A stretch of DNA of 64,000 nucleotides. Source: Flaviflexus massiliensis. Its GTDB lineage: Bacteria > Actinomycetota > Actinomycetes > Actinomycetales > Actinomycetaceae. The notes under the pieces are model-generated. The model did no database searches. It was not told the DNA's origin and saw only the letters and a list, made by a program, of their open reading frames with translations. Location of the stretch: NCBI RefSeq assembly GCF_001375495.1, contig NZ_LN831058.1, forward strand, positions 1,632,768-1,696,767, given 5' to 3'. This document shows positions 45,029-53,374 of the stretch, piece after piece. Positions within the stretch are counted from its first letter, which is position 1; the number at the start of each line of letters is the position of its first letter. The position numbers and the translations under genes are program-made.

Positions 45029-45937
45029 ATGACCCAGGTAGCATCCAAACCTCACGCCATTGACCTCAACGTCCCGCTGCCCGACCACCTCGAACCGCTC
45101 GCGCAGGCAGTTGCATCCGAGGTTATAGAAGCACTTGATGGTGCATGCCGGCCTCGAATCGGCATCGCCTACTCCGGAGGCGTTGACTCGGCCGTTCTCA
45201 CAGCTCTTGTTGCTCGCGCGGTTGGCATGGAGCGCACCGTCCTCCTGCTCGGCATTTCGCCCTCCCTCGCGGCTCGTGAACGCACCCTCGCCCACCGCCA
45301 GGCAGCCCAGCTTGGGCTTGGTGTGGAGGAGATCGAAACCCACGAGATCAACAACGAGCACTACCGGAAGAACGACGTTGATCGTTGCTACTTCTGCAAG
45401 GATGAGCTCTTCTCCCAATTTGATGATCACGCGGCAGAGGATCACGACCTCGGGGTTATTGCCTACGGCGAGAACCTCGATGATTCGAAGCGCCCCGACC
45501 GTCCCGGCGGCCGGGCAGCACGCGAACATTCCGTCCTCTACCCGCTCGCAACCGCCGGCATCAGCAAAGCCCAGGTCCGCGAAATTGCGAGCGCATTCGG
45601 CCTCGACTCCGCACTCAAGCCAGCCGCTCCCTGCCTCGCCTCTCGCATCCCGCACGGCCAGGAAGTAACCGCTGAGAAGCTGCGGGCGGTGGACTTGGCG
45701 GAAGACGTGGTGTTAGGTGCTGGTTTCACCGACTGCCGCGTTCGCCACCACGGAACCGTTGCTCGCATCGAGGTACCCACGGCAGAAATCGCGCGGATCG
45801 CGAACGATGAGATTCGTACCAAGGTTTTGAAGGGCGTGAAGGCCGCGGGATTCAACCACGTTGCCTTCGACCTCAACGGAATCCAGTCCGGTGCTTTCAC
45901 GATGCAGATTCTTTCTCGCAGGCCGGAGGGAGCATGA
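45029..45937 (+). CDS. larE: Nickel-pincer cofactor sulfur transferase LarE
   Basis: LarE is an ATP-dependent PP-loop enzyme that installs the two sulfurs of the nickel-pincer nucleotide. The 302-residue protein has the PP-loop IAYSGGVDSAVLTALVAR (SGGVDS at 49-54), the EHSVLYPLATAGISKAQVRE region and KPAAPCLASRIPHG, where C202 corresponds to the sacrificial cysteine C176 of L. plantarum LarE. It also has a CxxC pair, C120 and C123 in RCYFCKDELF, so three cysteines are present as in Thermotoga-type LarE, which holds an iron-sulfur cluster. The ATG at 45029 follows GAGG. It is the first gene of the operon and overlaps larB by four bases. Confidence 0.92.
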   Translation: MTQVASKPHAIDLNVPLPDHLEPLAQAVASEVIEALDGACRPRIGIAYSGGVDSAVLTALVARAVGMERTVLLLGISPSLAARERTLAHRQAAQLGLGVEEIETHEINNEHYRKNDVDRCYFCKDELFSQFDDHAAEDHDLGVIAYGENLDDSKRPDRPGGRAAREHSVLYPLATAGISKAQVREIASAFGLDSALKPAAPCLASRIPHGQEVTAEKLRAVDLAEDVVLGAGFTDCRVRHHGTVARIEVPTAEIARIANDEIRTKVLKGVKAAGFNHVAFDLNGIQSGAFTMQILSRRPEGA

Positions 45938-46614
45938 GCGAGGTCGCGAATCTGGACTTCGATCGCTTCGCGCGTCGCGGTTACCCGGAGGCGGTTCTTG
46001 CTGACGGCAAGTCACTCGAGCAGTGCGTCGACATTGCCGAGACCTGGAAGGCCAAGGCCGATCAGGGGCATTCGCTTGGCACCGTCCTCTTCACCCGCAT
46101 GACGCCCGAGAAGGCCGAGGGTGTTATGGCGGTGTTGCCAGGGGCAACCTGGCACGAGACAGCACGGATGCTTGCCTGGCCGGGCGCGTTCCCCCCTCCC
46201 TTGGGTGACACGGTTGTTGTGGCCTGCGCTGGCACCTCCGATCTTCCCGTAGCCCAGGAGGCAGCACTCACCGCCCGCTATCTCGGTCGCAACGTGACGG
46301 AGATCGTCGATGTTGGTGTGGCCGGGCTCGATCGGATCCTGTCCCACCGCTCAACCCTTGAAAAGGCACGGGTCATCGTTGTCGTGGCCGGCATGGAGGG
46401 GGCACTCGCCTCCGTCGTGGCCGGCCTCGTCTCCTGTCCGGTCGTTGCCGTACCTACCTCGGTGGGCTACGGTGCTTCCTTTGGTGGGGTGGCAGCCCTT
46501 CTGGGGATGCTGAACTCTTGCTCCCCCGGGGTCTCCGTCGTCAACATCGACAATGGTTACGGCGCCGGTCATCTCGCAGCCCAAATCACCGCTCCCAGGG
46601 ATCCTCATGAGTAG
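45934..46614 (+). CDS. larB: Nickel-pincer cofactor carboxylase/hydrolase LarB
   Basis: LarB carboxylates nicotinic acid adenine dinucleotide and releases AMP, the first step of nickel-pincer nucleotide synthesis. The 226-residue protein carries the characteristic core TSDLPVAQEAALTARYLG, DVGVAGLDRIL, VVVAGMEGALASVVAGLV, AVPTSVGYGASFGG and LNSCSPGVSVVNIDNGYGA, all shared with LarB and the related PurE fold. It starts with ATGA overlapping the larE stop and overlaps the next gene by eight bases. LarC, the third protein of the pathway, is not found in the window. Confidence 0.94.
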   Translation: MSEVANLDFDRFARRGYPEAVLADGKSLEQCVDIAETWKAKADQGHSLGTVLFTRMTPEKAEGVMAVLPGATWHETARMLAWPGAFPPPLGDTVVVACAGTSDLPVAQEAALTARYLGRNVTEIVDVGVAGLDRILSHRSTLEKARVIVVVAGMEGALASVVAGLVSCPVVAVPTSVGYGASFGGVAALLGMLNSCSPGVSVVNIDNGYGAGHLAAQITAPRDPHE

Positions 46615-47668
46615 CGACGAAAGACCTGAGGTCCAGGAAACGACGCTCAGCACTGCTGAGGGTAAAACGGAAGAAATGCGGCGCCGGATCACGATCTACG
46701 ATGTCGCGAAGGAAGCCGGCGTTGCCCCATCGACCGTGTCCCGGGCATTTTCCCGGCCGGGGCGCGTCAACGCGGAGACCTCGAAACGCATCTACGAGGT
46801 TGCCGAGGAACTAGGTTACCGTTCGCAGGCACCGCCCCGTCTCGATACTGGCAAGCCCTCGAAGATCCTTGCCTTCGTCGTGTCCGACATTAATAACCCG
46901 TTCCTCACGCACATCATGCGCGGCTTCCAACGGGAAGCGGCTACGCAGGGGTACACGACGCTTCTCATCGACTCACAGGAGTCCGATACTGCGGAGCGGC
47001 AGTCGATCGAACGCATCCTCCAACTTGTCGATGGCGTCGTTCTGACGAGCTCGCGCATGAGCGATTCGACGATCAACCAGATCGTCAAGGTGCGCCCCGT
47101 TGTGGCCGTTAATCGTGACGTGCGCGGTGTCCCATCGATCCTGCCTGACACGGATCGTGGCATCCGGCAGGCGGTCGAACTCGTTGCCTCCCATCATCAC
47201 CGCAAGCTTCTGTACCTGGCGGGCCCCGAGTCCTCGTGGGCTGACGGAGTGCGGTGGCGGGCTCTGACGGAGTCCTGCGAAGAAGTCGACATCACCCTGC
47301 GGCGTATTGGCCCCTACCCGCCCAGCCTCATGGGTGGGATGGCAGCGGCCAAGGTTTGGATCCGACAACAGTATTCCGCCGTCATGGCATACAACGATCT
47401 ACTTGCGATTGGTTTCATGAAAGCCGTACAGAACGCTGGATTTAACGTGCCTGGCGACGTCTCTGTTGTCGGCATGGACAACACGATCACGACCGCGCTC
47501 ACCACACCGACCCTGACCACGGTGGCAACCCCGCCGAACATGCTCGGGGTGCGGGCCGCCCGCACCCTTATCTACCAACTTCAGAACCGGTCGAAACAGG
47601 CACCGAAAACGGTGGTTGTTCCGATGAACGTTTTCCTGCGGGAGAGCGTCGGTCCTGTCCCCTCGTAA
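46607..47668 (+). CDS. LacI family transcriptional regulator
   Basis: The 353-residue protein has a short N-terminal tail, then a LacI helix-turn-helix (RITIYDVAKEAGVAPSTVSR AFSRPGRVN) and hinge helix, and a periplasmic-binding-like ligand domain (ILAFVVSDINNPFLTHIMRG and later MAYNDLLAIGFMKAVQNAG). The ATG at 46607 overlaps the larB stop by eight bases and has CAGGG six bases upstream; the longer ORF from 46553 lies inside larB. It is inside the operon it probably controls. A palindrome shared by the upstream regions of gnd and larE is a good candidate operator. A uronate or aldonate inducer is inferred from the neighbours. Confidence 0.92.
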   Translation: MSSDERPEVQETTLSTAEGKTEEMRRRITIYDVAKEAGVAPSTVSRAFSRPGRVNAETSKRIYEVAEELGYRSQAPPRLDTGKPSKILAFVVSDINNPFLTHIMRGFQREAATQGYTTLLIDSQESDTAERQSIERILQLVDGVVLTSSRMSDSTINQIVKVRPVVAVNRDVRGVPSILPDTDRGIRQAVELVASHHHRKLLYLAGPESSWADGVRWRALTESCEEVDITLRRIGPYPPSLMGGMAAAKVWIRQQYSAVMAYNDLLAIGFMKAVQNAGFNVPGDVSVVGMDNTITTALTTPTLTTVATPPNMLGVRAARTLIYQLQNRSKQAPKTVVVPMNVFLRESVGPVPS

Positions 47669-47695
47669 GAACCACCTCTCAACGAAAGAACCGTG

Positions 47696-49126
47696 ATGAC
47701 TACGCCTCAACGTGCTCCTTTGGAGCTCAATCCCGACCGGCTCTTCCCTGCCGATCCGCGCACCCGAGACATTACCCGCGAGATCTACGAGCAGATCGCG
47801 GACCTGCCCATCATTTCACCGCACGGACACGTGCCCGTCGAATGGCTGGCGGACGATATTCCGTTCACGGACCCGACCAGCCTCCTGCTGACACCCGACC
47901 ACTACACGAACCGCATGCTCCACGGCGCGGGTGGGGTGGACCTGGCTGTCCTCGGTGTTCCAGTTGGTTCCCCCATGACCGAGCAGCAGTCTCGCGATGC
48001 TTTCCGCAAGCTGTGTGAGAACTGGAAGTATTTTCGTGGGACCCCGGTCCGCTACTGGTTCGAGCAGGAGTTCTACGACCTGTTTGCTGTTCGTGTTCGT
48101 CCAAGTGCCGAGACCGCCGATGAGATCTATGACCAGATCGCCGGCAAGCTCGCCACCCCGGAATACAGGCCGCGTGCTCTCTACGAACGGTTCAACATTG
48201 CCGCGATCGCAACAACGGATGATCCGTGCTCGGACCTGTCCGGTCACGCCAAACTAATTGCCGATCCCACGTGGAACAGCACCGTCGCTCCCACGTTCCG
48301 CCCCGATGCCTACCTCGAGCCGGGCCGTCCCGGATGGAACGATCTGACCAACAACCTTGGTGAGGTCACTGGAGTCAATGTCGATACCTATGCTGGCAAC
48401 GTGGAGGCCATGCGCGTGCGCAGGCAGTACTTCAAGGACCACGGTGCAGTCTCCTCCGACCACTCGCATGCTGATGCGGGGTCGGCACGACTGACCGATG
48501 CCGAGGCGGAGAAGCTCTACTCGCAGGCACGGGCTGGCACCATTGAGCAGGCTGATGCCGATCGCCTGCGCCGCCACATGATTAACGATCAGGCACGGCT
48601 CGCAACCGAAGATGGTCTCGTCATGACCCTTCACCCCGGTGTTTATCGCAACCACGACACGAAGGCACAGCAACGTTTTGGTGCGGACGTGGGTGGCGAT
48701 GTTCCGTACGCGATCCAGTTCACGAAGGACCTGCAGCCGCTTCTTGACGCCTACGGCAACGTCGACGGCTTCCACCTTGTCGTGTTCACGATGGACGAGA
48801 CGGTTTACAGTCGCGAACTTGCACCGCTCGCCGGCTACTACCGGTGCCTCTACGTAGGTGCACCCTGGTGGTTCATCGACGAAGCGGATGCGATCATGCG
48901 CTACCGGCGTTCGGTCACGGGCTATGCCGGGTTCTACAAGACCTCCGGTTTCATTGACGACACCCGTGCCTTCTGCTCGATCCCCGCACGGCACGACCTG
49001 TCCCGCCGTGTCGACTCCGCGTTCCTCGGTAACCTCGTTGCCGAGCACAGGTTAGATCTCGACGAAGCTATCGAAACCGCCATTGACCTCGTGTCCACCC
49101 AGCCCCGAAAGGTATTCAAGCTATGA
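47696..49126 (+). CDS. uxaC: Glucuronate (uronate) isomerase
   Basis: UxaC converts D-glucuronate to D-fructuronate, or galacturonate to tagaturonate. The 476-residue enzyme is close to the usual length (about 470) and has the metal-site stretch DLPIISPHGHVPVEWLADD, MLHGAGGVDLAVLG, MTLHPGVYRNHD, and the C-terminal GNLVAEHRLDLDEAIETAID. It belongs to the amidohydrolase-like family. The ATG at 47696 lies 27 bases after lacI; a GTG at 47693 is an alternative. It overlaps the following uxuB-like gene by four bases, so translation is coupled. Confidence 0.95.
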   Translation: MTTPQRAPLELNPDRLFPADPRTRDITREIYEQIADLPIISPHGHVPVEWLADDIPFTDPTSLLLTPDHYTNRMLHGAGGVDLAVLGVPVGSPMTEQQSRDAFRKLCENWKYFRGTPVRYWFEQEFYDLFAVRVRPSAETADEIYDQIAGKLATPEYRPRALYERFNIAAIATTDDPCSDLSGHAKLIADPTWNSTVAPTFRPDAYLEPGRPGWNDLTNNLGEVTGVNVDTYAGNVEAMRVRRQYFKDHGAVSSDHSHADAGSARLTDAEAEKLYSQARAGTIEQADADRLRRHMINDQARLATEDGLVMTLHPGVYRNHDTKAQQRFGADVGGDVPYAIQFTKDLQPLLDAYGNVDGFHLVVFTMDETVYSRELAPLAGYYRCLYVGAPWWFIDEADAIMRYRRSVTGYAGFYKTSGFIDDTRAFCSIPARHDLSRRVDSAFLGNLVAEHRLDLDEAIETAIDLVSTQPRKVFKL

Positions 49127-50508
49127 GCACCCAACTAACGAGAGAAAAGTTCGGACGCAAGGCCGCACCGGTCAAGATCCTCCACGTGGGCCTTGGCAAC
49201 TTCACGCGAGCACACCAAGCCTGGTACACGGAGCATGCGGAAGATGCTGACGAATGGGGCATTGCCGCGTTCACGGGACGCAGGCCGCTCATGGCGGACC
49301 TGCTCACCCCGCAAGACGGCCTCTACACCCTCATCACGAAGGAAGCCTCCGGCAACGCTTTCGAGGTCATCTCCTCCGTCGTCGCCGTACATCCTGCTAG
49401 CGACTTTCAGTCCTTCATCTCCTACTTCGCCTCGCCCGAGCTCGCGATCGTCACGACGACCGTGACCGAGGTCGGCTACTGCCGCCGCCCCGATGGATCG
49501 CTAGATGTGGAGGACGACTTGGTGGTAGCCGACCTTGAGACGCTGCGAAACACCGAGGTCCACGATCTGGGCAGTGTTGAACTGTCGACCGCGCCGGCGA
49601 AGGTCCTTGCGGGCCTTCTCGCTCGCAGGGAAGCTGGCGCGGGTGCGCTCACCATCCTGCCGTGCGACAACCTGCCCGACAATGGCTCCGCCTTCCACAA
49701 GGTTGTGGCCGATGCTGCTCGCGAAGTCGATGCATCTCTCATCGAGTGGATGGATGAGAATGTTGTGTGGGCGACCTGTATGGTCGACCGCATCACCCCC
49801 GCCACCTCAGATGAAGATAGGGCCGAGGCCGAGCAGGTGCAGGGCTACACCGATGCCTCACCGGTTCCAACCGAACCCTTCTCCGAGTGGGTGATCTCGG
49901 GTCAGTTCCCCGCGGGACGCCCGAACTGGGAGTCCGCCGGTGCGCAGATCGTTGACGACGTGGAACCCTATGAGCAGCGCAAACTGTGGATGCTCAACGG
50001 CTCCCACTCCCTCATGGCCTACGCCGCCCCCATCCTCGGTCACGAGACCGTTGCAGATGCGATTGTTGACCCTGTGGTTCGGGGCTGGGTCCAGTCGTGG
50101 TGGGAGGAGGCAGGCTCGGGTCTGTCGGTGGAATGGGAAGACTACGCTAAGGCGTTGCTTGAGCGCTACGAAAACCCCAACATCCGACACCTTCTCGCGC
50201 AGATTGCGCATGATGGGTCGCAGAAGATTCCGGTCCGTATCGCCCCCACCCTCATCAACCAGCGCAAGCAGGGTCTCATGCCCAGCTCGGCCGTCAAGGC
50301 CGTTGCTGCCTGGATGCTCCACCTGCTTGGCAACGGCGCTCCCGTTGTTGACAAGAATGCTGAGAAGGTGTCGTCCAAGCTCGGAAGTGACATGGTCGAG
50401 AACGCGACCGCTGTCCTTGACTACGTCGCACCCGAACTGAACGGTGACTCGGAACTCGTGAACGCCATCACCGCAGCGGTGGAGGAGATCCTCAGCCACC
50501 GCAAGTAG
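49123..50508 (+). CDS. uxuB: Mannitol dehydrogenase family oxidoreductase, probable fructuronate reductase
   Basis: UxuB reduces D-fructuronate to D-mannonate with NADH. The 461-residue protein has the Rossmann-start ILHVGLGNFTRAHQAWYTEH, VTTTVTEVGYCR, ILPCDNLPDNGSAFHKVV and the catalytic lysine region KLWMLNGSHSLMAY, all typical of the mannitol dehydrogenase family. Fructuronate as substrate is inferred from tight linkage with uxaC (four-base overlap); mannitol or tagaturonate dehydrogenase activity cannot be excluded. It is the last gene of the operon and is followed by a strong hairpin. Confidence 0.91.
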   Translation: MSTQLTREKFGRKAAPVKILHVGLGNFTRAHQAWYTEHAEDADEWGIAAFTGRRPLMADLLTPQDGLYTLITKEASGNAFEVISSVVAVHPASDFQSFISYFASPELAIVTTTVTEVGYCRRPDGSLDVEDDLVVADLETLRNTEVHDLGSVELSTAPAKVLAGLLARREAGAGALTILPCDNLPDNGSAFHKVVADAAREVDASLIEWMDENVVWATCMVDRITPATSDEDRAEAEQVQGYTDASPVPTEPFSEWVISGQFPAGRPNWESAGAQIVDDVEPYEQRKLWMLNGSHSLMAYAAPILGHETVADAIVDPVVRGWVQSWWEEAGSGLSVEWEDYAKALLERYENPNIRHLLAQIAHDGSQKIPVRIAPTLINQRKQGLMPSSAVKAVAAWMLHLLGNGAPVVDKNAEKVSSKLGSDMVENATAVLDYVAPELNGDSELVNAITAAVEEILSHRK

Positions 50509-50532
50509 CAAGACATAAATCAATAGATCGAC

Positions 50533-50575
50533 CGTGGTGGGCCGAAAAGGGTCGTTTCCTTTTCAGCCCACCACG
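50533..50575 (+). terminator. Terminator of the larE-uxuB operon
   Basis: CGTGGTGGGC pairs with GCCCACCACG and the inner GAAAAGG pairs with CCTTTTC, giving a 17-base-pair interrupted stem with a seven-base loop. It starts 25 bases after the uxuB stop. Confidence 0.77.
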
Positions 50576-50646
50576 TGTCATGTGTCATCAGGGTTTAACG
50601 CAGAAGCGCCAGAACAACTGCGTGTTCACAACGATTGCTTCTCGTA

Positions 50647-51183
50647 TTACGAGAGTGAATTCAAGGCGTATTTGATCCGCTGGGGAAGGTCATCTGTGAC
50701 GTTTTCGGGTAGGTGATTGACCGGCCACCAGCCCACCGTCTCACTCTCATCTGACACAACAAACTCAGTATCCGGATTAACGAGTACAATAAACCCGATG
50801 TCCCAGTGGGCGGCACACGAGAAACCGCCATGGAGGCCGTGGCGGTTCAGGTCGACAATTCCTCCGGTGAGTTCGAGGTGGGGTATTCCCGATTCTTCCC
50901 GTACCTCACGCAGCGCCGCAGCGGGCAAGTCCGCATCACCTTGTTCGAGATGACCGCCGAACTGCACCCAGAATTGGCCCTTTTTGTGAAAGGTCAGGAG
51001 TACTTTGTCGACGTCGGTAGAAAACACGAAACAGCTGGCCGTCACATGCTCGTCATCGAGGGGCTTCCACAGCATCTTCTCCCCCAGTGACTCAACTCGC
51101 TCCAGGTATCTAGTCTTCGCTTCAGCCAGTTCAGCATCAACGGGATTAAAGCTTTGGAGGGAAGAAATAACGGAATCAAGCAT
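50647..51183 (-). CDS. Nudix hydrolase family protein
   Basis: Nudix proteins hydrolyse nucleoside diphosphate derivatives. The 178-residue product has the box GGHLEQGDADLPAAALREVR EESGI, in which the glutamates of REVREESG are the metal ligands. It contains FVFSTDVDKVLLTFHKKGQF before the box and an N-terminal helical extension of about 45 residues. GGHLEQGD is the variant seen in a common actinobacterial subgroup. The substrate is unknown. It converges with the larE-uxuB operon. Confidence 0.89.
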   Translation of the reverse strand: MLDSVISSLQSFNPVDAELAEAKTRYLERVESLGEKMLWKPLDDEHVTASCFVFSTDVDKVLLTFHKKGQFWVQFGGHLEQGDADLPAAALREVREESGIPHLELTGGIVDLNRHGLHGGFSCAAHWDIGFIVLVNPDTEFVVSDESETVGWWPVNHLPENVTDDLPQRIKYALNSLS

Positions 51184-51506
51184 TCATTCATCCTACTCTC
51201 CCAGGGGTGCGTACTTTCTCGCTCCCACTGCCTGTGTCATGAGTTAGTGGCAGCTATTAGTAACCTCCAATTTTGAGCGAGCGACCGGAATATTTTCCAT
51301 CTTCCATAGCCATCCCAGTTCGTTACTACCTCCACTCATGAACCAGCCAGGACCTGTGCGCCTGCCAATATCGAGGCTCGAGCTAGTTAGTTTGGTGTAC
51401 TTCATGCTAGCTGTACGCATGGGAGCAATTGGCTCTACATCACCGTTTAGTCGGAATGAGTGGCTGAGGACATGCAGTAGGAATTCGACGAGCTTCGGTC
51501 AAGACA

Positions 51507-51535
51507 TTGACACCTCTATGGTTCTTTGGTTAATT
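51507..51535 (+). promoter_or_regulatory. Sigma-70-type promoter of the gntR-ABC operon
   Basis: TTGACA at 51507-51512 is a perfect -35 element. A 17-base spacer leads to TTAATT at 51530-51535 as a -10-like element, which overlaps the operator palindrome. This overlap fits repression by the encoded GntR protein. Confidence 0.58.
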
Positions 51536-51553
51536 AGTCGTGTAACTAACCAA
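51526..51553. promoter_or_regulatory. Operator palindrome for the YtrA-type regulator
   Basis: A 28-base near-perfect inverted repeat has outer arms TTGGTTA and TAACCAA and inner TTA/TAA pairs. It covers the -10 region and runs into the AAGGAGG ribosome site at 51552-51558. GntR regulators of this type are usually autoregulatory, and their sites have this architecture. Confidence 0.72.
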
Positions 51554-51563
51554 GGAGGTGGTC

Positions 51564-51932
51564 ATGGACTTCTCGTCCCAGACTCCCATCTACATCCAGA
51601 TTGCGGATGATATTCGGCAGCGTGTTGTTGCTGGAGAACTGCAGGCAGGTGACCAGCTCATGTCCACAACCCAGTATTCGACGACGTATCGAATCAATCC
51701 CGCCACCGCCAACAAGGCCTTCAATTTGCTTGTTGAGGAGGGGGTCGTTGAGAAGCGTCGTGGTATTGGCATGTTCATTACCCCGACAGCCCACGAGACA
51801 CTGACCCGGGCCGGGCGGGCGACCTACACCGAGGACACGCTCTCCCCCGCCATTCGTGCCGGCCTCAGGCTTGGCATGTCCTCTGAATCCATTCTTGACC
51901 TTGTGAACACGATCCTGAAGGAACAATCATGA
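51564..51932 (+). CDS. GntR family regulator, YtrA subfamily
   Basis: The 122-residue protein has the GntR winged-helix domain (PIYIQIADDIRQRVVAGELQ, then INPATANKAFNLLVEEGVVE and KRRGIGMFI) and only a short helical tail, as in the YtrA group. These small regulators sit in front of ABC transporter genes. The ATG at 51564 follows GGAGG; a GTG six bases upstream is less likely. It overlaps the next gene by four bases. A 28-base palindrome in front suggests autorepression, with a small-molecule or envelope-stress signal. Confidence 0.92.
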   Translation: MDFSSQTPIYIQIADDIRQRVVAGELQAGDQLMSTTQYSTTYRINPATANKAFNLLVEEGVVEKRRGIGMFITPTAHETLTRAGRATYTEDTLSPAIRAGLRLGMSSESILDLVNTILKEQS

Positions 51933-52660
51933 CCTACCCAATTTCGCTCAACGATGTCTCCTACGCTTACGGAAAGAATCACGCTCTGAATGAGGTCACG
52001 GCCGAGATTCAGGCTGGCACAATCACCGGTCTGCTTGGTCGAAATGGTTCGGGCAAAACCACGCTAGGGATGCTGCTTGCTGGCCAGCTCAAAGCCACGG
52101 GCACGCTTCGCGTCAAAGACGAAGACCCATGGGAGAATCCGGAACTGATGCCGAATACGGTTCTCGTCACCGATTCGACGTCGATCTTCCTTGATTCGAA
52201 ACTCAATCGGACAACAGAATTGTGGCGGCTCATTCGACCGAACTGGTCTGAAGACCTCTACGAGGAACTCATGGACCTGTGGGGGCTTGATGGCAAGAAG
52301 ACGTACTCGTCTCTGTCTCGGGGCCAGCAGTCTGCCTACATCGCCACCCTCGGCCTTGCCTCCCGCGGTAAACTCACCATCTTCGATGAAGTTCATTTAG
52401 GGATGGACGTCGTTGTGCGCCAGGAATTCTATGACACGCTCTTGAGGGAGTTCGCTCACCACCCTCGCACGATCATTCTCTCGTCACATCTCGTTCCCGA
52501 AATCGAGAACATTGTCGAAGATGTTCTCATCATCGACCGGGGTTCGGTTGTAGCAGCTGGTAATGCAGACGATCTCCGAACCCAGCACGGAAGCGATGGC
52601 AGGCAAGCGACTCTCACCGATGTTCTCATTGGCCTCACCGGACGGAGGGACCGCTCATGA
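51929..52660 (+). CDS. ABC transporter ATP-binding protein
   Basis: The 243-residue ATPase has Walker A LLGRNGSGKTTLGMLLAG, signature LSRGQQSAYIATLGL and Walker B LTIFDEVHLGMD. The Walker B DEV, in place of the common DEP, is unusual. It drives the membrane proteins encoded downstream. Its ATG overlaps the gntR stop by four bases and its stop overlaps the next gene by four bases, so the operon is tightly coupled. The substrate is unknown. Confidence 0.92.
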   Translation: MTYPISLNDVSYAYGKNHALNEVTAEIQAGTITGLLGRNGSGKTTLGMLLAGQLKATGTLRVKDEDPWENPELMPNTVLVTDSTSIFLDSKLNRTTELWRLIRPNWSEDLYEELMDLWGLDGKKTYSSLSRGQQSAYIATLGLASRGKLTIFDEVHLGMDVVVRQEFYDTLLREFAHHPRTIILSSHLVPEIENIVEDVLIIDRGSVVAAGNADDLRTQHGSDGRQATLTDVLIGLTGRRDRS

Positions 52661-53364
52661 CACACGCAATGATTGCTCATAACACCGCATCGTTTGAAAA
52701 GAAGAGCTATTGGTGGAGCGGGATCACGATCACGGTTGTTGTCGCAGTCCTCTTCATCGTCCTCACTTTCCTGCCCCAGGACTGGATCGATACGTATCTG
52801 GAGACGAATAAGGAAAGTATCCTCGGTCTCCCAAGTAATCAGGGACTGCGGTACCTACCGTTGGCAACCGGACTCGCCCCAACTCTTGCGGTCTTCAATC
52901 TCGTGACCGGCGTTATCAACGCTGCCGAGTCGCGCAGCTACCTTGGTGCCGGGATGACACGGATGGCGCTGTGGCGGGATGCTCGTCGCGCAAATCTCTT
53001 CTTCGGCCTCATGCTCTGGCTTATTCTGATCATCGCCTTCCTTACCGCACTCCTGCTTGACGGTGGAGTGTTTGGCATTAGCATCACAACTATTCTCTGG
53101 TGGACTGCCGGCCCCCTCATCGCCATCCTCATTGCTTACGAGCTCGGCTACTTCTGTTCCCTGCTCTACGTCCGTCTCCACTGGGTGGGAGCAACCCTGG
53201 CAATCGGCTGCTTCACGGTGGGCCTTGTAGGAATCTCTGCTCTCCTTGATCAGTCAGGCATTCTCAACGCCCTGGGCTGGCTCGCCTCTGCAGCCGGCAT
53301 CATGATCGTGCTGATCTGTTCATATCGCATGCTGACAACCCTTCCGATACGACGTAGCAGCTAA
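52657..53364 (+). CDS. ABC transporter membrane subunit, YtrA-operon type (copy 1)
   Basis: The 235-residue protein has about six hydrophobic segments (for example SGITITVVVAVLFIVLTFLP and LFFGLMLWLILIIAFLTALL). A distinctive loop AAESRSYLGAGMTRMALWRD is repeated almost unchanged in the next gene, which marks the pair as duplicates. No family name is recognised beyond an ABC-type permease role inferred from the operon. It begins with ATGACACACG, overlapping the ATPase stop. The C-terminal segment IMIVLICSYRMLTTLPIRRSS parallels the copy 2 end. Confidence 0.83.
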   Translation: MTHAMIAHNTASFEKKSYWWSGITITVVVAVLFIVLTFLPQDWIDTYLETNKESILGLPSNQGLRYLPLATGLAPTLAVFNLVTGVINAAESRSYLGAGMTRMALWRDARRANLFFGLMLWLILIIAFLTALLLDGGVFGISITTILWWTAGPLIAILIAYELGYFCSLLYVRLHWVGATLAIGCFTVGLVGISALLDQSGILNALGWLASAAGIMIVLICSYRMLTTLPIRRSS

Positions 53365-53374
53365 GGAATCCATC

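Larger units (their letters stand above)
51184..51563. other. Region upstream of the YtrA-type operon
   Basis: These 380 bases contain no supported gene up to about 51500. The promoter and the operator described separately occupy its right end. The short ORF at 51338-51610 has no recognisable homology. Confidence 0.6.
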
